Of a stretch of 56,284 bases of DNA, positions 35,274 to 44,160 are shown one piece after another; positions within the stretch are counted from its first letter, which is position 1, and the number at the start of each line of letters is the position of its first letter. Under the pieces are notes generated by a model. It saw only the letters and a list, made by a program, of their open reading frames with translations. It was not told the origin of the DNA and did not search any database. Made by a program: the position numbers and the translations under genes. This DNA is from an uncultured Dorea sp. Its GTDB lineage: Bacteria; Bacillota; Clostridia; Lachnospirales; Lachnospiraceae. The stretch spans positions 1-56,284 of the forward strand of contig CANDQP010000003.1 in assembly GCA_947388185.1 (NCBI GenBank), in the 5' to 3' direction.

Positions 35274-35771
35274 TTATGCAATTTTTCTTCTGATTGCCTC
35301 TACGTTTTCCCGCAGCTTATTCACTTCGTCGATAAGATAGGTTACTTTTACTTCGTACGCAAGATTCTTGTCTGCGGCAGGTATTGCCTGATTTAGCTTA
35401 TTGACCAGATCGATGAAGTTTTCTGCCAACAATTGAATGTTGTGATCAGTTTTATTCTCGAGATGTAATTCAATGTGTGCGATCCGATCGTCAGACCGAT
35501 CCATGCGCTCCTCAAGTCGGTCAAAGCGTTCTCTGAATTGATCAAAGCATTCCTCGAGCCGCCCCATGCGCTCCTCAAGTCGGTCAAAGTGTTCGCTGAA
35601 CTGGTCAAAGCGATTCTCGAGCCGCCCCGTACACTCCTCAAGTCGGTCAAAGCGTTCGCTGAACTGGTCAAAGCGATTCCCGAGTCGTCCCGTACACTCC
35701 TCAAGCCGGTCAAAGTATTCCTCATAATTCATCTTTTGTAGGAGAAGATCCAGCTTCTGACTGTCTGTCAT
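35274..35771 (-). CDS. Coiled-coil protein built from 21-residue repeats
   Basis: A 165-residue cytoplasmic protein of unknown function. Residues 20-103 contain four tandem copies of a 21-residue unit of the form FDRLEECTGRLENRFDQFSE. Each unit is three heptads with Phe and Leu at core positions, so a long coiled coil is expected. The C-terminal part (LLAENFIDLVNKLNQAIP onward) is helical and non-repetitive. AAAGGAGG lies before the ATG at 35771; the frame begins earlier without a site. A TATAAT preceded by TGG (35822-35817 on minus) gives an extended -10 promoter. Its own gene unit, ending at the araD terminator. Confidence 0.8.
   Translation of the reverse strand: MTDSQKLDLLLQKMNYEEYFDRLEECTGRLGNRFDQFSERFDRLEECTGRLENRFDQFSEHFDRLEERMGRLEECFDQFRERFDRLEERMDRSDDRIAHIELHLENKTDHNIQLLAENFIDLVNKLNQAIPAADKNLAYEVKVTYLIDEVNKLRENVEAIRRKIA
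35463..35714 (-). repeat. 63-bp tandem repeats inside the coiled-coil gene
   Basis: Four units of 63 bp, the first three well conserved and the fourth diverging after FDRLEERM. The period keeps frame and heptad register. Near-identical DNA between adjacent copies suggests recent duplication and likely copy-number variation. Confidence 0.85.
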
Positions 35772-35897
35772 GATATCCCTCCTTTTATGTAAATGACGTT
35801 TCTGTTGACACCCCAGATTATACCATATCCGAAACATGAAGTCTATGTCGGTGTAATATTTTGTTGTTTTTTGTTAGATTTATCCGGACAATTTAAA

Positions 35898-35927
35898 AGG
35901 ACTGCATGTTGGGAGGAGTGCAGTCCT
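35898..35927 (-). terminator. Terminator for the minus-strand aro/SDR operon
   Basis: AGGACTGCA pairs perfectly with TGCAGTCCT (9 bp). On minus it is followed by TTTTAAA. It lies about 140 bp after the SDR stop codon; no gene was seen in the 229-bp gap between 35838 and 36066 apart from the promoter of the coiled-coil gene. Confidence 0.6.
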
Positions 35928-36066
35928 GAGGAAAAAGTTATGAAAAAGAATTTTGTTGTTCGTTTCATCGAACAATTATAGTATAAGCAGAAACTGTGAT
36001 AAAAGTGTGATAAAAATAAGAATTAATTGTTAACAAATCAAGAACGAAATGTTTCTACACAGATTC

Positions 36067-36813
36067 TTATACAGTTGTGAACAGATCGATGGATTGTCCG
36101 GTCATCACCGGCGGTGCGTCGCACAGCAGATATAGGATCGCCTTAGCCACATCGGCAGCGCTCCCCATGGGCACGCCGTCCTGTCCGACAGAATGGTTAT
36201 ATACACGCTGCCCCGGTGTGTCTACGATCCCAGGGGCTACGGCGTTGACCTGGATGCCGTATTCCTGTGTCTGGATGGCGGCAGTCTTGGTCATTGTGAT
36301 AATGGAGCCCTTCGCCACAGCATATGCGCCCATCTGGGAGGCGATACGCCCCATCCTGGAAGAGACGCTGACAACCTTACCGCTTCTCTGGCCGATCATA
36401 ATAGGAAGGACATGCTTCATACACAGGAACGGGATACGGACATTGGTCTTGATGATCTGATCCCATTGCTCCTCCGTCCATTCCCAGAGCTTGATAGCCT
36501 GATGCTCGATATTCCTGTAGATCTCGGACGGATATCCGCCGGCGTTGTTGACCAGAATGTCGATCTTTCCATATTTTTTCATAATCTCGTCCACCATTGC
36601 CTGCACCTCGGCTCCTACCGTGAGATCGTGGGATATGGCGATGGCAGAGCCTCCGTTGTCTTCGATCATTTTTACAGTCTCATCAAGGTCAGCCTGGGTT
36701 CTTGCAACTGCAGCGACGGTTGCACCTTCGGCGGCGATCGCAAGGGCGGCTTCCCGGCCAATCCCCTTTCCGGCTCCTGTCACGATTGCGATTTTTCCTT
36801 TTAATTGATCCAT
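36067..36813 (-). CDS. Short-chain dehydrogenase/reductase
   Basis: A classical SDR of 248 residues. The cofactor motif TGAGKGIG is at residues 12-19, NNAGG near 90, catalytic Ser in VVSVSSRMG near residue 145, and YAVAK near 158. The HDLT segment suggests NADP or NAD selection but does not settle it. AAAGGAG precedes the ATG at 36813. The substrate is unknown: a fatty acid, sugar or steroid alcohol are all possible. It follows the aroB stop by 16 bp and is probably cotranscribed with the shikimate genes, though no role in that pathway is implied. Confidence 0.88.
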   Translation of the reverse strand: MDQLKGKIAIVTGAGKGIGREAALAIAAEGATVAAVARTQADLDETVKMIEDNGGSAIAISHDLTVGAEVQAMVDEIMKKYGKIDILVNNAGGYPSEIYRNIEHQAIKLWEWTEEQWDQIIKTNVRIPFLCMKHVLPIMIGQRSGKVVSVSSRMGRIASQMGAYAVAKGSIITMTKTAAIQTQEYGIQVNAVAPGIVDTPGQRVYNHSVGQDGVPMGSAADVAKAILYLLCDAPPVMTGQSIDLFTTV

Positions 36814-36829
36814 AAGATATTCATCTCCT

Positions 36830-37894
36830 TTATAGAATAGCGTCTCCGTATTGTCCGAAGAAGTCTGCAGTTGTAGGATGGATGAAGCTTGCGCCGATAT
36901 CACGCAGCAGGACCACATTTAATCTGTTATTCAGATTCTTCTTATCCAACAGAATCGCGCCCATCAATTCCTGCATCGGCAGTCCGCATTCATGCGGAAG
37001 GCCGTAAGACTTAAGAACTGCCAGGATGCGTTTGGATGTTCCGGATACGGTTAATTCCTGTTCTTCGGAAAGCTTCGTGATCTGGTACATGCCGATCGCC
37101 ACAGCCTCTCCGTGGCTCTCTCTTCCATAATGATAGTATTGCTCTATCGTATGTCCGAGCGTATGTCCGAAATTCAGAAGCATCCGCTCTCCGGTATCGA
37201 ATTGGTCACGCTCCACAACCTCCCGCTTGATATCCACACAGCGTTCTATGATAGCGGACAGCTCTTCCTTTAGTTCCGCAAAAGAGCTGTGGGATTCCAG
37301 CATATGGAATAATCCGGCATCCTTGATGCAGCCGTATTTGATCACTTCGCCCATGCCGTCAATGATAAATCGTCTGTCCAGTGTATCTAACACGAGCGGA
37401 TCGATCAGCACCAGAGCCGGCTGATAGAACGCGCCTACCAGATTCTTCCCCTGGGGCAGGTCAACGGCTACCTTGCCGCCCACGGAAGAATCCACCTGAG
37501 CGAGCAGAGAGGTAGGTATCTGTATCAGCTTTACACCCCGTAAGAAGCTGGAAGCAGCAAATCCTGCCAGGTCGCCGATCACTCCGCCGCCAAGAGCGAT
37601 GATCAGGTCACTCCGGGAGATCTTTGCTTCAAGCAGGGCAGTGTAGACGGCAGGAAGGGTCTGGAAATCCTTCGTTGCCTCCCCGTGGGGGAGTATCAGG
37701 TGGCTGCAGTCATAATCCCTGGACAGCTGTTCTGTAAGCTTATTTCCATAGAGAGGATAGACATTATCATCCGAGATGATCATGATCCTTCTGCCGGAAA
37801 ATATTTCTCTGATGTATGAGGCGGATTGGGACAGCAGATTATTTTCGATATAAATAGGGTAGCTGTCCGCTCCCAGATTCACAGTTAATCTCAT
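36830..37894 (-). CDS. aroB: 3-Dehydroquinate synthase
   Basis: Second step of the shikimate pathway: converts DAHP to 3-dehydroquinate using NAD and a divalent metal. Diagnostic segments are LPHGEATKDFQT, LGGGVIGDLAGFAASSFLRG, SSVGGKVAVDLPQGKN, and the metal-binding LNFGHTLGHTIE with ESHGEAVAIGM. The protein has 354 residues, normal for the family. It lies three bases after the DAHP synthase gene, so the first two pathway steps are encoded together. Confidence 0.96.
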   Translation of the reverse strand: MRLTVNLGADSYPIYIENNLLSQSASYIREIFSGRRIMIISDDNVYPLYGNKLTEQLSRDYDCSHLILPHGEATKDFQTLPAVYTALLEAKISRSDLIIALGGGVIGDLAGFAASSFLRGVKLIQIPTSLLAQVDSSVGGKVAVDLPQGKNLVGAFYQPALVLIDPLVLDTLDRRFIIDGMGEVIKYGCIKDAGLFHMLESHSSFAELKEELSAIIERCVDIKREVVERDQFDTGERMLLNFGHTLGHTIEQYYHYGRESHGEAVAIGMYQITKLSEEQELTVSGTSKRILAVLKSYGLPHECGLPMQELMGAILLDKKNLNNRLNVVLLRDIGASFIHPTTADFFGQYGDAIL

Positions 37895-37897
37895 AGG

Positions 37898-38911
37898 CTA
37901 GACCCTCTTCCCAACAACCCGTGCGATCTGCGCAACTTCCTGGATCAGGGTGTCGTATTTGGCAGGTTTCAGGGACTGGGCGCCGTCGCACAGAGCACAC
38001 TCGGGATCATTATGTACTTCGATCATCAGACCGTCCGCGCCTGCGGCGACAGAAGCCTTCGCCATGGACTCTACCAGCCACCATTTGCCGCCCGCATGGC
38101 TTGGATCCACGATAACAGGCAGATGTGTAAGCTTGCGCACCACAGGAATGCTCTGGAGATCCAGCGTATTCCTTGTATAAGATTCGAAGGTACGGACGCC
38201 TCGTTCGCAGAGGATCACATTTTCATTGCCGGAAGCCATGATATATTCCGCCGACATGATCCATTCCTCATAGGTTGCGTTCAGGCCTCTCTTGAGAAGG
38301 ATCGGACGGTCAAGCTGTCCTAACTGTTTCAGGAGGTCGAAGTTCTGCATGTTGCGGGCGCCGATCTGGATCAGGTCGACCTTCTCGTTAAATATATCCA
38401 GATAGTCCGGGGACATCAGCTCGGTTACGATAGGAAGCCCGGTCTCTTTCTTGACGGCGCACAGGATATCAAGGCCTTCTAAACCAAGTCCCTGGAATGA
38501 ATACGGACTGGTTCTTGGCTTGAACGCGCCGCCTCTCAGCAAGTTAGCGCCGGATGCCTTGACGGCCCTGGCGATCTCCAATACCTGTTCAAAGGATTCC
38601 ACGGAACAGGGACCTGCGATCAGTGCAAGATTCTCTCCCCCGATCTCGACGCCTGAGACATCTATGATCGATTCTTCCGGGTGAAATGCCCGGTTCGCCA
38701 GCTTGTAGGGCTCCTGGACATGCATGACCTTGTCTACGGCAGAGTCGACCTCAAAAAGCTTGGAATCGATCCGTGTCGTATCGCCGATACATCCAATGAT
38801 CGTCATCTCAGAACCTTCGACAATATGCGTGTCCAGTCCCCGTCTCTTTATCATCTGTTCCACGCGGATCAGGTCGTCGTGGGTGGAACGTGGTTTTAAT
38901 ACAATAATCAT
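37898..38911 (-). CDS. aroF: DAHP synthase (3-deoxy-7-phosphoheptulonate synthase), type I-beta
   Basis: Condenses phosphoenolpyruvate and erythrose-4-phosphate, the entry to aromatic amino acid synthesis. The N-terminal 70 residues form the ferredoxin-like regulatory domain (MIIVLKPRSTHDDLIRVEQM) found in Thermotoga-type enzymes. The catalytic barrel shows AGPCSVES, LRGGAFKPRTSPYSFQG, GARNMQNF, LKRGL and DPSHAGGK. Length 337 residues. The regulatory domain suggests feedback control by an aromatic amino acid, but which one cannot be told. Promoter at 38981-39009. Confidence 0.95.
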   Translation of the reverse strand: MIIVLKPRSTHDDLIRVEQMIKRRGLDTHIVEGSEMTIIGCIGDTTRIDSKLFEVDSAVDKVMHVQEPYKLANRAFHPEESIIDVSGVEIGGENLALIAGPCSVESFEQVLEIARAVKASGANLLRGGAFKPRTSPYSFQGLGLEGLDILCAVKKETGLPIVTELMSPDYLDIFNEKVDLIQIGARNMQNFDLLKQLGQLDRPILLKRGLNATYEEWIMSAEYIMASGNENVILCERGVRTFESYTRNTLDLQSIPVVRKLTHLPVIVDPSHAGGKWWLVESMAKASVAAGADGLMIEVHNDPECALCDGAQSLKPAKYDTLIQEVAQIARVVGKRV

Positions 38912-38980
38912 AGTCAGTATTCCTCCGTGAGATTATTATGCTGTAACAATTTAGCTGTTTAAAGTGTGAAACTAGAAATT

Positions 38981-39065
38981 ATAGTATAACAATAAGAAAA
39001 AATTGTCAATCCCTTTTTTAAACGATAACCTATTATTTTCTTTGTAATACAATCTATGTTATAAT
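38981..39065. promoter_or_regulatory. Divergent promoters between the DAHP synthase and sfp-like genes
   Basis: Minus: TTGACA (39009-39004), 17 bp, TACTAT (38986-38981) for the aro operon. Plus: an extended -10, TGTTATAAT, with TATAAT at 39060-39065, for the phosphopantetheinyl transferase; its -35 is poor. Between them the 199-bp gap holds no gene. Confidence 0.6.
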
Positions 39066-39110
39066 TATACGGTACAAGCGTCAATACATTTATTAGGAAG
39101 GGTTATAGCA

Positions 39111-39740
39111 ATGGTTAAAGTATGGCTTGCAGACATTGCGCCGTTATTAGAGGAATCCGTCTATCAGCAGTATTACCGGGAGCTGCCCGCGTGGCGCCGG
39201 GAGAAGGCAGATAAATACCGGTTCGCCAGGGACAGGGCGCAGAGTGCGGGGGTATGGTGTCTCTGGAGCCGGGCGAGGGAGCGGTACGGACTTCCGGAGG
39301 AGACGGTATACAACCTCTCTCATTCGGGGAAATATGTACTCTGTGCATTCAGCGACCGCATTGGAGCGAAGGTAGGCTGCGACATCGAGGAGATGAAGGA
39401 ATTCCGGGAACCGGTTGCCAGGAGATTCTTCTGTCAGAGGGAGTATGAGCATATCATGGGAAATGCGGAGGCTGACAGGGCGCAGATATTCTATCGTTAC
39501 TGGGTATTGAAGGAGAGCTTCATGAAGGCGACCTGCAAGGGGATGGCGCTGGATCTTGGAGCATTTGAGATTGGCTGGGATGAAGCGCAGGAACCAGTGC
39601 TGGTGCGCAAGCCGGAGGAATATCCGGAGGAGTACATTTACAGGGAGTACACGGCGGAAGGTGTGAACGCCCGGATCGCGGTCTGCACAACAGATACGGA
39701 GATCGACGGGGAGCTGCATATAATGCAGCTGCAATCATAA
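39111..39740 (+). CDS. 4'-Phosphopantetheinyl transferase, Sfp type
   Basis: Transfers phosphopantetheine from coenzyme A to a carrier protein. Motifs include NLSHSGKYVLCAF, the magnesium-binding VGCDIE and the downstream WVLKESFMKATCKGM, in the order seen in Sfp/Gsp enzymes. Length is 209 residues. No polyketide or nonribosomal peptide synthetase is in the window, so the partner carrier protein is unknown. It is followed by a GH2 gene 24 bases later, probably as an operon. Confidence 0.9.
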   Translation: MVKVWLADIAPLLEESVYQQYYRELPAWRREKADKYRFARDRAQSAGVWCLWSRARERYGLPEETVYNLSHSGKYVLCAFSDRIGAKVGCDIEEMKEFREPVARRFFCQREYEHIMGNAEADRAQIFYRYWVLKESFMKATCKGMALDLGAFEIGWDEAQEPVLVRKPEEYPEEYIYREYTAEGVNARIAVCTTDTEIDGELHIMQLQS

Positions 39741-39763
39741 GCATTTGCAGTGAGAGGTGACAA

Positions 39764-41626
39764 ATGAGCAGAAAAAAGTTAAAGACAAGATGGGCAGACC
39801 AGATAGACAGGGAACACGTTCTTGAGGAATATCCAAGGCCGCTGCTTGTGCGGGAGAGTTATGTCAACCTGAATGGTGTCTGGGAATATGCAATTACCGG
39901 TAAAGAGAGAAAGAACCAATTTGACGGCGATATTCTGGTCCCGTTCTCGCCGGAGGCTCCGCTTTCCGGGGTGGAACGGCAGCTAAAGCCGCAGGAAACA
40001 CTCTGGTACCGCAGGATACTGCCGGAGGGAATCCGTCCTGAGACCGGCAGGCGTTGGATTCTTCATTTTGGCGCGGTGGATCAGTATGCCGCGGTATATC
40101 TGAACGGGGAATTGGTTAAGAGGCATCTCGGCGGTTATCTGCCGTTTTCAGTTGATGTGACAGATGCGCTTAAGAGCACGGAGAATGAGCTGACGGTACA
40201 GGTGAGAGACTACAGCGACGCGTTCTATTACAGCAGAGGGAAACAGAAGATCAAGAGGGGCGGCATGTTTTATACGGCACAGAGCGGGATCTGGCAGACG
40301 GTCTGGATGGAACAGGTGCCGGAGAATTATATTGCAGACCTGTCCGTTACGCCCCTGTATGATGAGAGCGCCGTCCGCGTGAAGGTAAGAACAGTGTCTC
40401 ATCCGCATGATAAGGGACAGGGTGACAGGAATGCGGGTAGATTCACAATTACCATATCTTCATCGGAAATGCAGCCGGTCCAGGCAGAGGGCGTCGCTGG
40501 GAAGGAACTCGTTATCCCGATCTCTGACCCGCATAATTGGAGCCCGGAGGATCCGTTTCTATATGATATCGAGGTTCAGGCGGGAGAAGACAGGGTAAGA
40601 AGCTATATGGCCATGCGCAAGATCAGTGCGGAGAAGGACGAGAAAGGTATCCCAAGGTTGTACCTGAACAACCGTCCATATTTCCAAAAAGGGGTGCTGG
40701 ATCAGGGTTACTGGCCGGAAGGACTGTATACGGCGCCCTGTGACGAAGCGATGGTATACGATATCCGGACCATGAAGGAGCTGGGCTTCAATATGCTGAG
40801 GAAGCATGTCAAGATAGAGCCTCAGAGGTGGTATTATCACTGTGACCGTCTGGGAATGCTGGTGTGGCAGGATATGGTAAACGGCGGCAGAGACTATCAG
40901 TCCTGGTTTGTCACTTATGGGGCGACAGCCATGGAATATTTCCATCTGAAGATGCGGGATTCCAGACTTTGGCTCCTTGGAAGGCGGGATGAGAGAGGAC
41001 GGAACCAGTTTGTATCAGAGATGCGCAGTACCATACATATACTTAAGAATCATCCGTCGATCGTCACCTGGGTGATCTTCAATGAAGGATGGGGGCAGTT
41101 CCATGCGGACACGATGACTCGGATAGCCAGGGAGATGGACGGCAGCAGGCTGATCGACCAGGCGAGCGGTTGGTTCGATCAGGGCGGCGGAGATATCCGG
41201 AGTATCCATGATTATTTCTTCCCGCTGCGGCTGCCTCGCAGGACAGAAGCCGCCGGTGCAGGAGATGTCCGGCCGGGGATTGCCCGTCTCAGGAAATGTG
41301 TGATGGGAGATGCCGGCAGACGGGAGAAACGTGTGACAGCGCTGACAGAATTCGGGGGATATTCCATGAGTGTACCGGGACATCATATGTATAGGAAGGT
41401 ATATGGTTACCGTATCTACACGAAGAAGCCGGAGCTGACCGGAGGCTACAGGGAATGGATAGAGAAGGAAGTGATTCCCAATATTGCAAATGGATTGTCG
41501 GCGACTGTCTATACGCAGTTGTCCGATGTGGAGGAAGAGACGAACGGAATCCTGACATACGACAGGGAGATTATCAAGCTTGAGGAAGAAACGGTCCGGG
41601 AATTGAACGAGAAGATGAAGCTGTGA
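39764..41626 (+). CDS. Glycoside hydrolase family 2 enzyme
   Basis: A 620-residue intracellular GH2 protein. N-terminal jelly-roll sugar-binding domain (LNGVWEYAI, WYRRILPE, AAVYLNGE), an Ig-like domain, and a TIM barrel. The acid/base Glu is at residue 441 in FNEGWGQ and the nucleophile probably at 529 in LTEFGG. No signal peptide. The family covers beta-galactosidases, beta-glucuronidases and beta-mannosidases; the short form here without the extra C-terminal LacZ domains does not decide the sugar. It ends 45 bp before a convergent gene. Confidence 0.88.
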   Translation: MSRKKLKTRWADQIDREHVLEEYPRPLLVRESYVNLNGVWEYAITGKERKNQFDGDILVPFSPEAPLSGVERQLKPQETLWYRRILPEGIRPETGRRWILHFGAVDQYAAVYLNGELVKRHLGGYLPFSVDVTDALKSTENELTVQVRDYSDAFYYSRGKQKIKRGGMFYTAQSGIWQTVWMEQVPENYIADLSVTPLYDESAVRVKVRTVSHPHDKGQGDRNAGRFTITISSSEMQPVQAEGVAGKELVIPISDPHNWSPEDPFLYDIEVQAGEDRVRSYMAMRKISAEKDEKGIPRLYLNNRPYFQKGVLDQGYWPEGLYTAPCDEAMVYDIRTMKELGFNMLRKHVKIEPQRWYYHCDRLGMLVWQDMVNGGRDYQSWFVTYGATAMEYFHLKMRDSRLWLLGRRDERGRNQFVSEMRSTIHILKNHPSIVTWVIFNEGWGQFHADTMTRIAREMDGSRLIDQASGWFDQGGGDIRSIHDYFFPLRLPRRTEAAGAGDVRPGIARLRKCVMGDAGRREKRVTALTEFGGYSMSVPGHHMYRKVYGYRIYTKKPELTGGYREWIEKEVIPNIANGLSATVYTQLSDVEEETNGILTYDREIIKLEEETVRELNEKMKL

Positions 41627-41644
41627 GGTGCAGCGGATTAAGAA

Positions 41645-41665
41645 GGGGCAGCCATAGGCTGCCCC
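41645..41665. terminator. Hairpin between convergent GH2 and coiled-coil genes
   Basis: GGGGCAGCC (41645-41653) and GGCTGCCCC (41657-41665) pair perfectly over nine bases. T tracts are weak on both sides (TTATTCTTC on plus). Confidence 0.6.
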
Positions 41666-41670
41666 GTAGA

Positions 41671-42417
41671 TTATTCTTCTGTCATATCTGAAGAATCCGA
41701 CTCTGCCGCGTCTGTCTCATCCGCCTCTTCTGTCGGTTCTTTCCTGCGCTCTTCGGCTACCTCTTCTGCCAGGTCCGCCATCCGGGAATTCATATCGGCT
41801 GAAATCTGTGCGGACTTCTTCTTAAGCTCCGTTATCTTCTCACGCTTATAGTCTAAGACGCCTCTGTATTCGGTGTCTCCCATCCTGCCTTCATCAAGAG
41901 CAAGCTCGGATTCGAGGACTTTAACTCTGCCGTCTACCTTGGTCTTGATAGAATCGAGAGAATCGATACGTTCTGCGTCGGTTGACATAGAAGTTACAGC
42001 GTTCATACGCTCGGTCAGAATCTCTTCCTTCGTCTTGGGTTCCTCATCGCCTGCCTTCTTCTCTTCTTCCTGCTTCTCAAGCTCACGGGACATAGCCTCA
42101 GATATCTGGATATCAATATTCTGCAGCTGTTCATCATAAGCTTCTAACTGCGTCTTGATGGATTCCATGGAACCGCCCTGCTCCTTCACAGAAGCTATCA
42201 GGGAATTCTTACGGTCGGTAATGTCCATCTTCTGCTTCATCAGGCTGTTGATCAGGTTCTGAGCCTTCCCGGCCGGGGAGAGGGTAAAGGTGTCTCTGCG
42301 TTCTTCGTTAGAGCCTGCAGCCTCATTCACACCGGGCTTATTCGCAGCACTGCGGTTGATCTGATATGACTGAAATGCATTGTTAATCTGTAACGCCGGG
42401 GAAAAATTTAATCTCAT
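41671..42417 (-). CDS. Coiled-coil protein with acidic tail, unknown function
   Basis: A 248-residue soluble protein. The N-terminal MRLNFSPALQINNAFQSYQ and RRDTFTLSPAGKAQNLINSL segments look like ordered contacts, followed by predicted coiled coil (residues 58-120 and 150-225) and an acidic Glu/Asp-rich tail. The start follows AAGGAGG. The TLSPAGKAQ pattern recalls small flagellar or secretion-related proteins (FlgM-like), but the match is weak and I make no assignment. Divergent from the HTH-repeat gene at 42592, with 174 bp between them. Confidence 0.75.
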   Translation of the reverse strand: MRLNFSPALQINNAFQSYQINRSAANKPGVNEAAGSNEERRDTFTLSPAGKAQNLINSLMKQKMDITDRKNSLIASVKEQGGSMESIKTQLEAYDEQLQNIDIQISEAMSRELEKQEEEKKAGDEEPKTKEEILTERMNAVTSMSTDAERIDSLDSIKTKVDGRVKVLESELALDEGRMGDTEYRGVLDYKREKITELKKKSAQISADMNSRMADLAEEVAEERRKEPTEEADETDAAESDSSDMTEE

Positions 42418-42591
42418 GGCTGCCTCCTTAAGTCTTCCGTCTGATACATAGTTTCTATAGATATATCGGAAGGATTTGGAAAAACATTAGGCAAAGGCGC
42501 TCATGATCTAAGATGTTTTTAGAAAATGGGTGGCATTTTTTTGAAGTATTTGCTAAAATAATTTGAAGTGGTTCAATAAGGAGGACAAGCA

Positions 42592-44133
42592 ATGCAGGAT
42601 CTAACGTTTGGAGAACAGGTCAAGATTATTTTGAGCCGTAAGGATATGACGATCAAGGAACTTGCTAAGAAGATCGAAGGGCGTACCGGGAAGAAGATGT
42701 CCCGTCAGAACCTGACGCAGAGGCTTGGCAGGGATAATTTTCAGGAAAGAGACATGCGTATGATCGCGGAGATTCTTGGGTGTCCCTTCTATCTGAATAT
42801 TCTGGATGACAGCATTCCGGCGGAGAAGACTGAGGATGAGGCAGATACAATACAGAGAACGGAGAATGTCCCGGCAGCGGGAACAGAACCGGCAGAGAAC
42901 GGGGAGACAGCGCAGTCTGAGGAGCAGACGGATACGTCCGCAGACCAACCGGCAGCAGACCAGCCGGCGGCGTCTGAGACGAAGGAGGATGCCGGCGCCG
43001 GCAATGCGCCGGATGAGCCAAAAGGAGACTCGGCCGATCATAATGAATCCGGCGGTATGGCGAACGAAAGAGATATCACGATCGGTGAGTTGGTAGATAT
43101 ACATAAGAAGCTGGATGTGTTGGAGAGTGCGGTGAAGGGCTCCGGTCCGGATGAGGGTGGAGCTGCGTCTGATGAGCAGCAGACCGGGGAGCGGACGGGA
43201 GAGCAGCCGTCCGGGGCACCGGAGACATCGGCAGTGAACGCCGGGCCGGAGAACCGGGAATATCGGGGAGAACGGCCGGATCAGGATCAGCCGGAATATC
43301 AGGGAGATCAGGCTGGCAGGGAGCAGGCAGAATACCAGGGAGATCAGACTGGCAGGGACCAGGCAGAATACCAGAGAGACCAGGCCGGCGGGAACCAGGC
43401 AGAATACCAGGGAGATCAGGCTGGCAGGGAGCAGGCAGAATATCAGGAGTTCCGGGAGGAATATGCAGGAGAGATGACGGAGGAGCCGGTGGAGCAGCTT
43501 CTGGCAGAGATAGAGTCTCTGGAGATCCCTCCGAAGAAGGAGGAGAAGCAGGAGGAGCGGCCCCATGGCTGGAGAGCGTATTTCAAGCAGCGGTTCAAGA
43601 AGCTGGGGAAGGAGACTTCCGTAGTACGGGAGGAATCATACGGTACAGACAGGCAGCCGGCGGCAAAGGAGCAGGAATATCCGGCGGAAGGATATGGTGC
43701 GCCGGATCAGGGAGAGAGCGCCGGGGCAGCCTACAGCGCGGCTTATCAGGAGGAGTATTCGGTGAACCGAGAGCCCGGTTATGAGGCGGCTTATGGCGAG
43801 GAATATCCGGCGGACGAGGATTATAACGGCGGGTATGACTATGCCGAAGCAGAAGGAATGGAATATCCGGATTACGGATATGAATACGGAGAAGAATCGG
43901 GAGAACTGCAGCAGGAAGAGGATACGGTCCCGGGAGAGCTGAATCCTTATACCGGACAGGAATATGAGTCTAACAGTGTCCGTATGCATCCGTCAAGAAT
44001 CGGGTATGTACAGGTGTACGACAGAGAGAATCACCAGTGGACAGATATGACGGAATGGGCGTTCCTGGGTTATCAGGAGCGCAAGAAGCAGCTCCTTGGC
44101 AAGGATTATGATCCGCCGATCTACCTGGATTGA
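42592..44133 (+). CDS. HTH protein with long disordered, repeat-bearing region
   Basis: A 513-residue protein with an unusual layout. Residues 1-75 form a Cro/CI-type DNA-binding domain (IKELAKKIEGRTGKKMSRQNLTQRL). Residues 76-440 are low-complexity and acidic, broken by one helix (ITIGELVDIHKKLDVLESAV, 162-181) and by tandem 12-residue repeats (235-285). A basic segment (HGWRAYFKQRFKKLGKETSV, near 325-345) follows, then Tyr-rich acidic sequence. The last 65 residues (LNPYTGQEYESNSVRMHPSRIG to IYLD) look ordered and conserved. AAGGAGG precedes the ATG. TAAAAT preceded by TGC (near 42555) is an extended -10. The function is unknown; it could tether DNA to another structure. Confidence 0.78.
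   Translation: MQDLTFGEQVKIILSRKDMTIKELAKKIEGRTGKKMSRQNLTQRLGRDNFQERDMRMIAEILGCPFYLNILDDSIPAEKTEDEADTIQRTENVPAAGTEPAENGETAQSEEQTDTSADQPAADQPAASETKEDAGAGNAPDEPKGDSADHNESGGMANERDITIGELVDIHKKLDVLESAVKGSGPDEGGAASDEQQTGERTGEQPSGAPETSAVNAGPENREYRGERPDQDQPEYQGDQAGREQAEYQGDQTGRDQAEYQRDQAGGNQAEYQGDQAGREQAEYQEFREEYAGEMTEEPVEQLLAEIESLEIPPKKEEKQEERPHGWRAYFKQRFKKLGKETSVVREESYGTDRQPAAKEQEYPAEGYGAPDQGESAGAAYSAAYQEEYSVNREPGYEAAYGEEYPADEDYNGGYDYAEAEGMEYPDYGYEYGEESGELQQEEDTVPGELNPYTGQEYESNSVRMHPSRIGYVQVYDRENHQWTDMTEWAFLGYQERKKQLLGKDYDPPIYLD
43294..43446 (+). repeat. 36-bp tandem repeats in the HTH protein gene
   Basis: Four units of 36 bp plus a partial fifth encode EYQGDQAGREQA-type dodecapeptides. DNA identity between units is high, indicating recent expansion by slippage or recombination. 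Confidence 0.85.
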
Positions 44134-44160
44134 TTCAGATACGAAGGAGAGAGGAATCGC

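Noticed and set aside
35463-35714. Possible CRISPR array (63-bp period)
   Set aside because: In-frame coiled-coil repeats without unique spacers.
35930-35985. Tiny frame MKKNFVVRFIEQL with a GAGG before it
   Set aside because: Only 13 codons, no promoter, and it overlaps a small hairpin; not enough to call a gene.
43294-43446. Possible CRISPR array (regular 36-bp periodicity)
   Set aside because: Units abut without spacers and stay in frame within a protein gene; it is a coding tandem repeat.
42601-43566. 321-codon Leu/Arg-rich minus frame opposite the HTH-repeat gene
   Set aside because: Its apparent repeats are the complement of the 36-bp repeats; no start signal and implausible composition.
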